Assembly (NCBI RefSeq): GCF_021029445.1
Contig: NZ_CP072610.1
Coordinates: 3,658,001-3,722,000, forward strand
Length of the DNA stretch: 64,000 bases
Reading direction: 5' to 3'
DNA from: Pseudomonas wenzhouensis
GTDB lineage: Bacteria; Pseudomonadota; Gammaproteobacteria; Pseudomonadales; Pseudomonadaceae
Both the position numbers and the translations under genes were made by a program. Numbering within the stretch: position 1 is the stretch's first letter; every line of letters begins with the position of its first letter. The notes below the pieces were generated by a model. The model made no database searches and had not been told where the DNA came from. It was given only the letters and a program-made list of their open reading frames with translations. Shown here piece by piece: positions 47,036 through 56,384 of this stretch.

Positions 47036-48382
47036 TCAATCCAGTTTGTTCAATACGTCACCGACGGCGTTGAACACGCGGTCGAGGTCTTCCATCCTGG
47101 CGTTGAAGGTCGGGCCGAACTGGATGGTGTCGCCGCCGAAACGCACGTAGAAACCAGCCTTCCACAGCGCCACACCAGCCTCGAACGGGCGTACCACGGC
47201 GTCGCCGTCACGCGGGGCGATTTGCAACGCGCCAGCCAGGCCGCAGTTGCGGATGTCGACCACATGCTTGGTGCCCTTGAGGCCATGCAGGGCAGCCTCG
47301 AACTTCGGCGCCAGCTCGGCGGACTGCTGGATCAGATTCTCGCGCTTGAGCAGCTCCAGCGTGGCCAGGCCGGCGGCACAGGCAACCGGGTGCGCCGAGT
47401 AGGTATAGCCGTGAGTGAACTCGATCATGTGCTCCGGCGACGGCTGCTGCATGAAAGTGGTGTAGATCTCACTGCTGGCCACCACCGCACCGAGCGGGAT
47501 GGCGCCGTTGGTGATCTGCTTGGCGACGTTCATCAGGTCCGGGGTGACGCCGAAGAACTCCGCACCACTCCACTTGCCCATGCGGCCAAAGCCGGTGATC
47601 ACTTCATCGAAGATCAGCAGGATGTTGTGCTGCGTGCAGATTTCGCGCAGGCGCTGCAGGTAGCCCACCGGCGGCACGATGGCGCCCGCCGAGCCGGACA
47701 TCGGTTCGACGATGACGGCGGCGATGTTGGAGGCGTCGTGCAGTTCGATCAGCTTGAGCAGCTCGTTGGCCAGCTCCACGCCGCCGGTTTCGGCCATGCC
47801 CTTGGTGAAGGCCAGGTGCGGCTGAAGGGTGTGCGGCAGGTGGTCGGCGTCCATGAACTGACCGTACATCTTGCGGTTGCCGCCGATGCCGCCGAGCGAG
47901 GTGCCGGCGATGTTGACGCCGTGGTAACCACGGGCGCGGCCAATGAACTTGGTCTTGGCCGGCTGGCCTTTCAGGCGCCAGTAGGCCTTGGCCATTTTCA
48001 CCGCGGTGTCGGCGCACTCGGAGCCGGAGCCGGTGAAGAACACATGGTTCAGCTCGCCCGGCATCAGGTCAGCGATCTGTTCGGCCAGCTTGAACGACAG
48101 CGCATGGCCGTGCTGGAAGCCGGGCGAGTAGTCGAGGGTGCCGAGTTGCTTGGCCACGGCTTCCTGGATTTCCTTGCGCGAGTGGCCGGCGCCGCAGGTC
48201 CACAGGCCGGACAGGCTGTCGTAGATCTTGCGGCCCTGATCATCGATCAGCCAGTTGCCTTCGGCCGCCACGATCAAACGCGGGTCACGCTGGAAGGCGC
48301 GGTTGGCGGAGAACGGCATCCAGTGCGCATCCAGCTTGAGCTGGCTGGCCAGGGACGGGGTTGCGGTCTGCGGCATGTTCAT
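47036..48382 (-). CDS. bauA: Beta-alanine/omega-amino acid:pyruvate aminotransferase
   Basis: From ATG 48382 the enzyme has 448 residues, the size of P. aeruginosa BauA. It is a class III PLP transaminase with FTGSGSECADTAVKMAKAYW, ILLIFDEVITGFGRMGKW (PLP Asp) and VAKQITNGAIPLGAVV (PLP Lys). It converts beta-alanine and pyruvate to malonic semialdehyde and alanine, feeding the dehydrogenase downstream. GAGG lies eight bases before the start. The adjacent divergent LysR gene is the probable activator. Confidence 0.9.
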   Translation of the reverse strand: MNMPQTATPSLASQLKLDAHWMPFSANRAFQRDPRLIVAAEGNWLIDDQGRKIYDSLSGLWTCGAGHSRKEIQEAVAKQLGTLDYSPGFQHGHALSFKLAEQIADLMPGELNHVFFTGSGSECADTAVKMAKAYWRLKGQPAKTKFIGRARGYHGVNIAGTSLGGIGGNRKMYGQFMDADHLPHTLQPHLAFTKGMAETGGVELANELLKLIELHDASNIAAVIVEPMSGSAGAIVPPVGYLQRLREICTQHNILLIFDEVITGFGRMGKWSGAEFFGVTPDLMNVAKQITNGAIPLGAVVASSEIYTTFMQQPSPEHMIEFTHGYTYSAHPVACAAGLATLELLKRENLIQQSAELAPKFEAALHGLKGTKHVVDIRNCGLAGALQIAPRDGDAVVRPFEAGVALWKAGFYVRFGGDTIQFGPTFNARMEDLDRVFNAVGDVLNKLD

Positions 48383-48414
48383 CGGGGTGGCCTCACTCGG
48401 GCAGGCAATCGGAT

Positions 48415-48461
48415 GTAGGAGCACGCTTGCGGGCGATGATCGCCGGCAAGCCGGCTCCTAC
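48415..48461. repeat. REP palindrome between bauA and bauR
   Basis: GTAGGAGCACGCTTGCGGGCGAT and ATCGCCGGCAAGCCGGCTCCT with AC form the pair. It lies in the shared promoter gap of two divergent genes, where REP elements are less usual. Confidence 0.8.
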
Positions 48462-48546
48462 AGGGTAGTTGCCAGCCAAGGTGCCACGGGCATAGAGTCA
48501 GTAAAACAGCACTCTTCTTATCTTCAGTTCAAGGCTTACTAAACTA

Positions 48547-49464
48547 ATGAGCAGCCGTCGCCCCGATCCGCTGGCACAGGTCAGCGACTTTGAAATCCGC
48601 CTGCTCAAGCTGTTTCGCAGCGTGGTCGAATGCGGCGGCTTTTCTGCGGCCGAAAGTGCCCTGGGCATAGGCCGCTCGGCTATCAGCCAGCAGATGAGCG
48701 ATCTGGAGCAGCGCCTCGGCCTGCGCCTGTGCCAACGTGGCCGCGCCGGCTTCGCCCTCACCGAGGAAGGCCGCGAGGTGTACCAGAGCACCCTGCAGCT
48801 GCTGGCGGCGCTGGAGAGCTTTCGCACCGAGGTCAATGGCCTGCACCAGCACCTGCGCGGTGAGCTGAACATCGGCCTGACCGATAACCTGGTGACCATC
48901 CCGCACATGCGCATCACCAACGCCCTGGCGCGGCTCAAGGTACAGGGGCCGGATGTGCGCATTCACATCCGTATGACGCCGCCTTCTGAGGTGGAACAGG
49001 GCGTGCTCGATGGCCGCCTGCACATCGGCGTGGTGCCGCAGGTCGGCGCCCTCTCCGGCCTGGAGTATCAGCCGCTGTATGACGAGCGCTCGCTGCTGTA
49101 CTGCGCGGTCGGTCACCCATTGTTCTATGTCGACGACCAACAGCTCGAAGACGACAGGCTCAACGCCCAGGAAGCCATCGCGCCGACCTTCCGCGTACCA
49201 TCCGAGGTGCAGAGCCACTACCAGGCACTGAACTGCACGGCCAGCGCTTCGGATCGCGAAGGCATGGCCTTTCTCATCCTCACCGGACGTTACATCGGCT
49301 ACCTGCCGGATCATTACGCCCAGGCCTGGGTGCAGCAGGGGCGCTTGCGCGCGCTCAAGGCCAGCAGCCGCTACTACGACATCAACCTGGCAGCGGTCAC
49401 GCGCAAAGGACGGCGTGCCCATCTGGTACTGGAGAGTTTTCTCGAAGCACTGGCCGATGGCTGA
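48547..49464 (+). CDS. bauR: LysR-type regulator of beta-alanine catabolism
   Basis: The 305-residue LysR protein has an N-terminal HTH (FRSVVECGGFSAAESALGIGRSAISQQMSDLEQRLG-like region, residues ~20-55) and a C-terminal substrate-binding domain. It is divergent from bauA, the same arrangement as bauR/bauA in P. aeruginosa, so it probably activates the bau genes. The effector is expected to be beta-alanine or a relative. Confidence 0.82.
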   Translation: MSSRRPDPLAQVSDFEIRLLKLFRSVVECGGFSAAESALGIGRSAISQQMSDLEQRLGLRLCQRGRAGFALTEEGREVYQSTLQLLAALESFRTEVNGLHQHLRGELNIGLTDNLVTIPHMRITNALARLKVQGPDVRIHIRMTPPSEVEQGVLDGRLHIGVVPQVGALSGLEYQPLYDERSLLYCAVGHPLFYVDDQQLEDDRLNAQEAIAPTFRVPSEVQSHYQALNCTASASDREGMAFLILTGRYIGYLPDHYAQAWVQQGRLRALKASSRYYDINLAAVTRKGRRAHLVLESFLEALADG

Positions 49465-49614
49465 GTGCCAGATGCCGGAAAAGCCCCCACACAGCCGCCT
49501 CTCGGGGCAATTGAGCCCTGCCCCAGCGTTTTTCCACGTAGCGCACTTGTCACCCAGGCAATGCTGGGGTATCAGTGCAGGCGCGCCGCTCCCCGATCAG
49601 CATGGAATTGCTCT

Positions 49615-50280
49615 ATGACCTTCGAAGTACCCGCCCATCACACCAGCGACAAACCTGCCGGGCGCATTCGCCAGAAGAATGAAGAAGCCATCATCAAGGC
49701 CGCCGAGGAAGAGTTCGCCCGCCATGGTTTCAAGGGCACCAGCATGAACACCATCGCGCAGAACGTCGGCCTGCCCAAGGCCAACCTGCACTACTACTTC
49801 AACAATAAGCTGGGCCTGTACCTGGCGGTGCTGAGCAATATCCTCGAACTGTGGGACAGCACCTTCAACACCCTGAGCGTCGATGATGATCCGGCCGAGG
49901 CGCTGGAGCGCTACATCCGCGCCAAGATGGAGTTTTCCCGGCGCCAGCCGAAGGCTTCGCGCATCTTCGCCATGGAAGTGATCAGCGGCGGCGACTGCCT
50001 GTCGCAGTATTTCAACCAGCACTACCTGGACTGGTTCCGTGGCCGCGCTGCCGTGTTCGAGGCCTGGATCGCCGCCGGCAAGATGGATCCGGTCGACCCC
50101 ATGCACCTGATCTTCCTGCTCTGGGGCAGCACCCAGCACTACGCCGACTTCGCCTCGCAAATCTGCCGCGTCAAGCAGTGTTCACGCCTGACCAAGCAGG
50201 ACTTCGAGGAGGCCGCCGATCAACTGGTGCAGATCATCCTCAAGGGCTGCGGCCTGACGCCCGTCAACAAAGCTTCATAG
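49615..50280 (+). CDS. TetR-family regulator, RutR-like
   Basis: The 221-residue protein has an N-terminal HTH (AAEEEFARHGFKGTSMNTIA followed by QNVGLPKANLHYYFNNK) and a C-terminal helical domain like RutR (LHYYFNNKLGLYLAVLSNIL...RIFAMEVISGG). RutR responds to pyrimidines; here the target is unknown. I choose ATG 49615; the frame to 49465 has no ribosome site. It lies before a PhoX gene, with no clear link. Confidence 0.8.
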   Translation: MTFEVPAHHTSDKPAGRIRQKNEEAIIKAAEEEFARHGFKGTSMNTIAQNVGLPKANLHYYFNNKLGLYLAVLSNILELWDSTFNTLSVDDDPAEALERYIRAKMEFSRRQPKASRIFAMEVISGGDCLSQYFNQHYLDWFRGRAAVFEAWIAAGKMDPVDPMHLIFLLWGSTQHYADFASQICRVKQCSRLTKQDFEEAADQLVQIILKGCGLTPVNKAS

Positions 50281-50334
50281 ATTCGTCACATCCGCGCACT
50301 AGGCTGCCCTCCATTTCTGGAGGAGACATGCCTG

Positions 50335-52215
50335 ATGGACAACCACGATCTGACTGACCTGCAGCGCCTGGTACTTAGCCGCCGCCGCTTCATCGGCACC
50401 GGCGCCCTGGCCGGTGCTGCCCTGTTCCTGGCGGGCAGCCCGCTGGGCCGCACGTCACTGGCCAACGCCATCAGTGCCAGGCCGCTGCTGGGCTTCGACA
50501 ACATTGCCGCCAGCACCGCAGACACCATCACCCTGCCGCCGGGCTATCGCTTCGACGTGCTGATCAGCTGGGGCCAGCCGCTGCACCAGGACTCCGCAGC
50601 CTATCGTGGCGACGGCAGCAACAGCGCCGAGGAGCAGCTTGGCCAGTTCGGCGAGAACAACGACGGCATGAGCTTCTTCCCCTGGCCGGGCGATGCCAAC
50701 CGCGCGCTGATGGCGATCAACAACGAATACTGCAATTACCCTTACCTGCTGGCACACGGCAAGCCGCCGCAGTCACTGGCAGACGTGCGCAAGGCGCAGG
50801 CTGCCGTGGGTGTCACCGTCATCGAGGTCAAGCGCGATGCGGACGGCGCCTGGCAGTTCGTCCAGGGCTCGGCGTACAACCGCCGCATCCACGCCAACCT
50901 GCCCATGGAAATCAGTGGCCCGGCGCGCGGCCACGCGTCGATGAAGACCGCCGCTGATCCGGCCGGTATCGAAGTGCTCGGCACCTTCCAGAACTGCGCC
51001 AACGGCATGACGCCCTGGGGCACTTACCTGACCTGCGAAGAGAACTTCAGCGACTGCTTCGGCAGCACCGACGCCGCGCTGCAACTGACGCCTGCGCAAA
51101 AGCGCTACAGCGTCAAACTCGAAGGTGCCAGCGACAACCGCTGGCACCTGTTCGATGAGCGCTTCGATATCGCCCGCACCCCCAACGAGCTGAACCGCCA
51201 CGGCTGGGTCACCGAAATCGATCCCTTCGATCCCGCATCCAAGCCGATCAAACGCACCGCGCTGGGCCGCTTCAAGCACGAGAATGCGGCCATCACCCTC
51301 AGCCGCGATGGCCGTGTGGTGGTGTACATGGGCGATGATGAGCGCGGTGAGTTCATCTACAAATTCGTCAGCCGCGACCGCCTCGACAAGAACAACCCCA
51401 AGGCCAACCGTCACCTGCTCGATCATGGCGACCTGTACGTTGCCCAGCTGGATGCAGACGCGCAGCAGCCGCGTGGCTCCGGCCGCTGGATCAAACTGAG
51501 CTTCGGCCACAATGGCCTGACCCCGGAAAACGGCTTCAGCGACCAGGGCGATGTGCTGATTCGCGCCCGCGCTGCCGGCAGCCATGTGGGCGCAACCCGC
51601 ATGGACCGCCCGGAATGGATCGCCGTCAGCCCACAGGACGGCCAGGTCTACTGCACCCTGACCAACAATGTGCAGCGTGGCAGCGAAGGTCAGCCGGTGG
51701 ACGGCGCCAACCCGCGCGCCAACAACCTCTACGGGCAGATACTGCGCTGGCGCGAAGCGGCTGACGACGCCGCCGCCGAACGTTTTGACTGGGATCTGTT
51801 CGTAGTCGCCGGCAACCCGGTGGTGCATCCCGGCAGCGCCAACGCCGGGTCGGCCAACGTCAACGCCGACAACATGTTCAACAGCCCGGACGGGTTGGCC
51901 TTCGACCAGGATGGCCGGTTGTGGATCCAGACGGACGGCAACTATGGCAATAGCGGCGACTTCGCCGGCATGGGCAACAACCAGATGCTCTGCGCCGACC
52001 CGGTCAGCGGTGAGATTCGTCGCTTCCTGGTCGGCCCCAGGGGCTGCGAGATTACCGGTGTGGCCTTCAGCCCGGATCACCGCGCGCTGTTCATCGGCGT
52101 GCAGCATCCGGGTGAAGGCGGCGACTCGAGCTTCCCCGACCATCAGCCGGGCATGCGCCCACGCTCCTCGGTGGTGGTAGTTCGCCGTGACGATGGCGGC
52201 GTGATCGGCGCCTGA
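50335..52215 (+). CDS. phoX: PhoX family phosphatase, Tat-exported
   Basis: The 626-residue DUF839 protein has a twin-arginine signal (LSRRRFIGTGALAGAALFLAG) and then the PhoX-type fold with MSFFPWPGDANRALMAINNEY, NGMTPWGTYLTCEENFSDCF and DKNNPKANRHLLDHGDLYVA. The last part contains MFNSPDGLAFDQDGRLWIQTDG and FIGVQHPGEGG. PhoX enzymes are Ca/Fe phosphatases folded before export. No Pho box is seen upstream. GGAGGAG precedes the ATG. Confidence 0.88.
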   Translation: MDNHDLTDLQRLVLSRRRFIGTGALAGAALFLAGSPLGRTSLANAISARPLLGFDNIAASTADTITLPPGYRFDVLISWGQPLHQDSAAYRGDGSNSAEEQLGQFGENNDGMSFFPWPGDANRALMAINNEYCNYPYLLAHGKPPQSLADVRKAQAAVGVTVIEVKRDADGAWQFVQGSAYNRRIHANLPMEISGPARGHASMKTAADPAGIEVLGTFQNCANGMTPWGTYLTCEENFSDCFGSTDAALQLTPAQKRYSVKLEGASDNRWHLFDERFDIARTPNELNRHGWVTEIDPFDPASKPIKRTALGRFKHENAAITLSRDGRVVVYMGDDERGEFIYKFVSRDRLDKNNPKANRHLLDHGDLYVAQLDADAQQPRGSGRWIKLSFGHNGLTPENGFSDQGDVLIRARAAGSHVGATRMDRPEWIAVSPQDGQVYCTLTNNVQRGSEGQPVDGANPRANNLYGQILRWREAADDAAAERFDWDLFVVAGNPVVHPGSANAGSANVNADNMFNSPDGLAFDQDGRLWIQTDGNYGNSGDFAGMGNNQMLCADPVSGEIRRFLVGPRGCEITGVAFSPDHRALFIGVQHPGEGGDSSFPDHQPGMRPRSSVVVVRRDDGGVIGA

Positions 52216-52234
52216 ACCCGCGCTGCATGAAATG

Positions 52235-52263
52235 ACGCCCGCCAGGCTTATACTGGCGGGCGT
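52235..52263 (+). terminator. phoX terminator
   Basis: ACGCCCGCCAG pairs with CTGGCGGGCGT, followed by TTTCGTTT; yigZ starts 24 bases later. Confidence 0.85.
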
Positions 52264-52286
52264 TTTCGTTTGCAGACCCGCATGCC

Positions 52287-52871
52287 ATGCCCACTACCCT
52301 GCTCGGCCCTTGCGAGTACCGCGAGGAAATCCGCAAGAGCCGCTTCCTCGCCCTCGCCGCACCAGTCAGCAGCGCAGCCGAGGCGCAAGCCTTCATCGAC
52401 AGTCACAGCGACCTGGCGGCCTCGCACAACTGCTGGGCGTGGAAGGTCGGCAATCAGTACCGTTTCAATGATGACGGCGAACCCGGCGGCACCGCTGGGC
52501 GGCCCATCCTCGCCGCCATCGAAGGGCAGGACTGTGACCAGGTGGTGGTGCTGGTGATCCGCTGGTACGGCGGCATCCAGCTCGGCACCGGCGGCCTGGC
52601 CCGCGCCTACGGCGGCAGCGCCGCCAAATGCCTGCAGGCCGGCGAGCGCCGCGAACTGATCGTGCGCCAGGCCTTCACCTGCCATTTGCAGTTCGCCGAA
52701 CTATCGCTGTTCAAGGCACGCCTGAACGACTTCGACAGCCTGATCGAAGGCGAAGACTACGACGCCACCGGCGCCCATCTGCACCTGGCCGTGGCGCCAG
52801 CCGAGCGTGTGGCGCTGGAACGGCTGCTGGGCGATATCAGCCGGGGCCGCGAGCGCCTGAGGTCGCCATGA
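52287..52871 (+). CDS. yigZ: YigZ/IMPACT family protein
   Basis: The 194-residue protein begins EYREEIRKSRFLALAAPV and has the UPF0029 core ASHNCWAWKVG...DDGEPGGTAGRPIL and VVVLVIRWYGGIQLGTGGLAR, followed by a C-terminal DUF1949 domain. Members bind ribosomes or translation factors. Its stop overlaps a following ATG by four bases (ATGA), which shows that a second gene once followed. Confidence 0.9.
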   Translation: MPTTLLGPCEYREEIRKSRFLALAAPVSSAAEAQAFIDSHSDLAASHNCWAWKVGNQYRFNDDGEPGGTAGRPILAAIEGQDCDQVVVLVIRWYGGIQLGTGGLARAYGGSAAKCLQAGERRELIVRQAFTCHLQFAELSLFKARLNDFDSLIEGEDYDATGAHLHLAVAPAERVALERLLGDISRGRERLRSP

Positions 52872-52903
52872 AACGCACGATCATTGCCCTGCTACTAATG
52901 TAG
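52868..52903 (+). pseudogene. Remnant start of a gene coupled to yigZ
   Basis: The frame MKRTIIALLLM then stops at TAG, and that TAG is part of a REP palindrome (GTAGGAGC). The basic start plus hydrophobic run looks like a signal peptide or membrane helix. It is best explained as a gene whose remainder was replaced by the REP and the IS next to it. Confidence 0.5.
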
Positions 52904-52971
52904 GAGCGGCGCCCCGCCGCGAATCGTGGCGGGATGCACTCGAAAAGCTTCGCCCCGAGGCGGGGCTCCTA
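52900..52971. repeat. REP-like palindrome beside the IS110-type element
   Basis: GTAGGAGCGGCGCCCCGCC and CGAGGCGGGGCTCCTA are its arms. It is a different subtype from the copies at 41703 and 48415. The IS begins six bases after it. Confidence 0.7.
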
Positions 52972-52990
52972 TGTATGGACTCGCCCCCAC

Positions 52991-53224
52991 TGTCAAACCT
53001 GCTTTTCAACACTGCTACCCGGCTGCATCTATGTATCAGGCCTATTCGAGGAAGCTGTCATCAGCTTCTGGCCAACATTGTGTGAGCTTGCGGTATGCCT
53101 ATTACATTCAGACCTCGAAGGCCAGTAGGAGCCAAGGCATCAATCCGCAACGGTCTTACCTGGGGTCAATGTTTTCTAGCAGAGGTTGGAGCGACTTCGC
53201 GCCCCGGTGGCAGAACTCGGTGGA
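52991..53224 (-). ncRNA. Candidate bridge-RNA region of the IS110-type element
   Basis: No gene is supported in this stretch, which lies downstream of the transposase within the IS. In the IS1111 branch the guide (bridge) RNA is expected from this end. Possible hairpins exist (for example GAAGCTGtCATCAGCTTC at 53049-53066). This is a positional inference only. Confidence 0.35.
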
Positions 53225-54328
53225 TCAGTGACTCATTTCCGCCTGCCTGTCATTAACTGGCTGGCGTTGATAAGTCTGTTCATTCTGTAGCAGCACCCAG
53301 GCGATCCGTAGGTTGCGGTTGGCTAACCTCACCGCCGCCTCTTTGCGCCCCAGGCGACTCAGCCAGCCCAGCAAGCGGCGATCATCCGGTTGCTGCGAAT
53401 CAGGCCGTAGTTGTCGGAGGACCGCATGCGCGCCCTGGATCATCAGGCTGCGCATGTAGCCATCGCCTCGCTTGCTCATCTTGCCCAGGCGGATCTTTTC
53501 TCCGCTGCTGTGCTGATCAGGCACCATGCCGAAGTAAGCCGCATATAAGCGGGCATTGGCGAAACGTTCAGGTTCGGTTTGCTTGGCCAGCAGCGCGGTG
53601 GCGATGATCGGGCCGACTCCGCGCACCGTCATCAGTCGTTTCGCGGTCTTGTCCGCGTTCGCAGCAGCTTCCAAGCGCCCGCTCAAGACGTTGATGCGTT
53701 CGCCCAATTGCCGCCATTCACCCAGCAATTCGTCGATCAACTCCCGCAGTATCTCCGGCAGTGGCTGCGTTGCATCTTCCAGCACCCTCGGTATCACGTG
53801 GCTGATAGCCGCATCGCCTTGCGCCAGAGCCACGCCGTGCTCCAGCAGCAAACCGCGCATCTGATTACTCATCGCCGTACGCCGACGCACATAACCCTGC
53901 CGAGCGCGATGCAGCGCCTGCATGGCCAGCGAGGCAGCGCTTTTGATGGGCACGGCTGAAATCTTGCTATCGCGACCGGCGCGCAAGATCGACAGGGCAT
54001 CGTTACGATCATTCTTCGCACCGCTGCGGTGACCCTCGACGAGACGAGCCGGAAGAATCCGCGCCAGGTTGCCTTGCCCCTGTAGCTGCCGTGCCCACGC
54101 CTGAGCACCTGGGCCAGTTTCAACCAGCACGACGACACTCGGCGGCAACTTGCACAGAAACTCGTAGAACGCCTCACGCGACTTGATCCGCGCCTCGTAA
54201 CGCACCTGACCAAGAACGTCTTCTCCCGCCACCTGAAAGACCCGCTTGGCAAGATCGACTGCCACTGTCGTGCAGGCCGATAGATCGTTTAAGGCCTGGG
54301 ATTGATTAGTTGCTGTATGCTTTTTCAT
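53225..54328 (-). CDS. IS110-family transposase
   Basis: The 367-residue recombinase has an N-terminal RuvC-like DEDD domain (TTVAVDLAKRVFQVAG; VVVLVETGPGAQAWA; GAKNDRNDALSILRAG). The C-terminal Tnp_20 domain has MTVRGVGPIIATALLA, the helix-hairpin-helix region, and the catalytic Ser region RGDGYMRSLMIQGAHAVLR. The frame is complete, so the element may be active. No terminator separates it from the neighbouring noncoding end. Confidence 0.92.
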   Translation of the reverse strand: MKKHTATNQSQALNDLSACTTVAVDLAKRVFQVAGEDVLGQVRYEARIKSREAFYEFLCKLPPSVVVLVETGPGAQAWARQLQGQGNLARILPARLVEGHRSGAKNDRNDALSILRAGRDSKISAVPIKSAASLAMQALHRARQGYVRRRTAMSNQMRGLLLEHGVALAQGDAAISHVIPRVLEDATQPLPEILRELIDELLGEWRQLGERINVLSGRLEAAANADKTAKRLMTVRGVGPIIATALLAKQTEPERFANARLYAAYFGMVPDQHSSGEKIRLGKMSKRGDGYMRSLMIQGAHAVLRQLRPDSQQPDDRRLLGWLSRLGRKEAAVRLANRNLRIAWVLLQNEQTYQRQPVNDRQAEMSH

Positions 54329-54481
54329 TGACTCGCCCTCGCTGCCGTTGGCTTCTTAGACTGCCACCGTGGCGCATTGACGCCTCGGCGTGGGCGAGTC
54401 CATGTAATTACAGCCGTGCCGGGCTTATCGGATCGACATTCGCTATGCTGCCCACCTCTGTAAACCTTCATGGAGCCTGAT

Positions 54482-55165
54482 ATGACTGCGCCCCGTTCCA
54501 TTCTGATCATCGGTGCCTCACGCGGCCTCGGCCTTGGCCTGGCCAAAGCATTCGTCGCCCAGGGCTGGACGGTGACCGCCACCGTACGCAGCGCCGCGCA
54601 ACAAGCCCCCCGGCAAGAGCTCGGCGTGCAGGTCGAGTCACTGGAAATGACCGATCCGGCCAGCCTCGAACAGCTGGCCGGACGCCTGAGCGGACAACGC
54701 TTCGACGTCATCTTCGTCAACGCCGGCGTGGCCGGCCCCGACCACCACAGCACCGCCCAGGCCAGCGCCGAGGAAATGGGCCAGCTGTTCCTGACCAACG
54801 CCGTCGCGCCGCTGCGCGTGGCCGAGCGCCTGCTGCCGAACCTGGCCGCCGAGCACGGGCTGATCGTGTTCATGAGCTCGATCCTGGGCAGCATCGAAAC
54901 CGGCGCCGGCATGGGCATGCCGCTGTACGGCGCCAGCAAGGCTGCGCTCAACCACCTCGTGCAGTGCTTCGTGCGCACTCAGGACAACCCAAAACTCGGC
55001 GTAGTGCTGATGCATCCGGGCTGGGTACGCACCGACATGGGTGGCGCCGACGCCCCGCTGGATATCGACAGCAGTTGCAAGGGCATGGTCGAACAGGTCA
55101 GCGCCGCCGTCGGCCAACCCGGGCTGCGTTATCTCGACTACCAGGGCAATCCACTGCCCTGGTGA
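54482..55165 (+). CDS. Short-chain dehydrogenase (CsgA/carbonyl-reductase-like)
   Basis: The 227-residue SDR shows ILIIGASRGLGLGLAKAF (cofactor motif), FVNAGVAGP in place of NNAG, and the catalytic MSSILGS with YGASKAALN. The substrate cannot be named. GGAG lies before ATG 54482. The IS ends 80 bases upstream, so its promoter may have been changed by the insertion. Confidence 0.85.
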   Translation: MTAPRSILIIGASRGLGLGLAKAFVAQGWTVTATVRSAAQQAPRQELGVQVESLEMTDPASLEQLAGRLSGQRFDVIFVNAGVAGPDHHSTAQASAEEMGQLFLTNAVAPLRVAERLLPNLAAEHGLIVFMSSILGSIETGAGMGMPLYGASKAALNHLVQCFVRTQDNPKLGVVLMHPGWVRTDMGGADAPLDIDSSCKGMVEQVSAAVGQPGLRYLDYQGNPLPW

Positions 55166-55294
55166 GTGCCATGCGCGCGCGGCGCCGGGCAGGCAAGCGC
55201 AATGCTTGTCTTCGACGCCTGAAAGCTCGCGCGACAGCATGGGGAGGTGCCCATGCTGTCGCGCGGTAGAGCACGATCCTGTCCCAGCGGTTAA

Positions 55295-56278
<984 letters not shown>

Positions 56279-56285
56279 GGGCTGC

Positions 56286-56318
56286 GAGGCTCGTCACTGC
56301 GGCGTAGTGACGAGCCTC
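56286..56318. terminator. Hairpin between add and the acyl-CoA dehydrogenase gene
   Basis: A 13-bp perfect stem (56286-56298 with 56306-56318) encloses GCGGCGT; the U tract is weak (TTGCG). It lies between convergent genes. Confidence 0.6.
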
Positions 56319-56384
56319 TTGCGCTTCCGCGGCGCATGACGAACAGGGCGACCAACAGCCTATCTGCTGACGCTCATGCCGGCA

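Larger units (their letters stand above)
52977..54401 (-). mobile_element. IS110-family (IS1111-type) insertion sequence
   Basis: GGACTCGCCCCCAC (52977-52990) and GTGGGCGAGTCC (54390-54401) are imperfect inverted ends, and ATGTA lies just outside both (52971-52975, 54402-54406). The body holds one intact transposase and a 248-bp noncoding 3' part. Inverted ends of this kind and insertion beside a REP fit the IS1111 branch. Exact ends are inferred. Confidence 0.7.

Noticed and set aside
50281..50334. Pho box upstream of phoX
   Set aside because: No pair of CTGTCAT-like repeats with correct spacing is present.
52926..53231. 101-codon plus-strand frame in the noncoding end of the IS110-type element
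   Set aside because: It crosses the IS boundary and REP arm, has no ribosome site and no recognisable family; the stretch is better seen as noncoding IS end.
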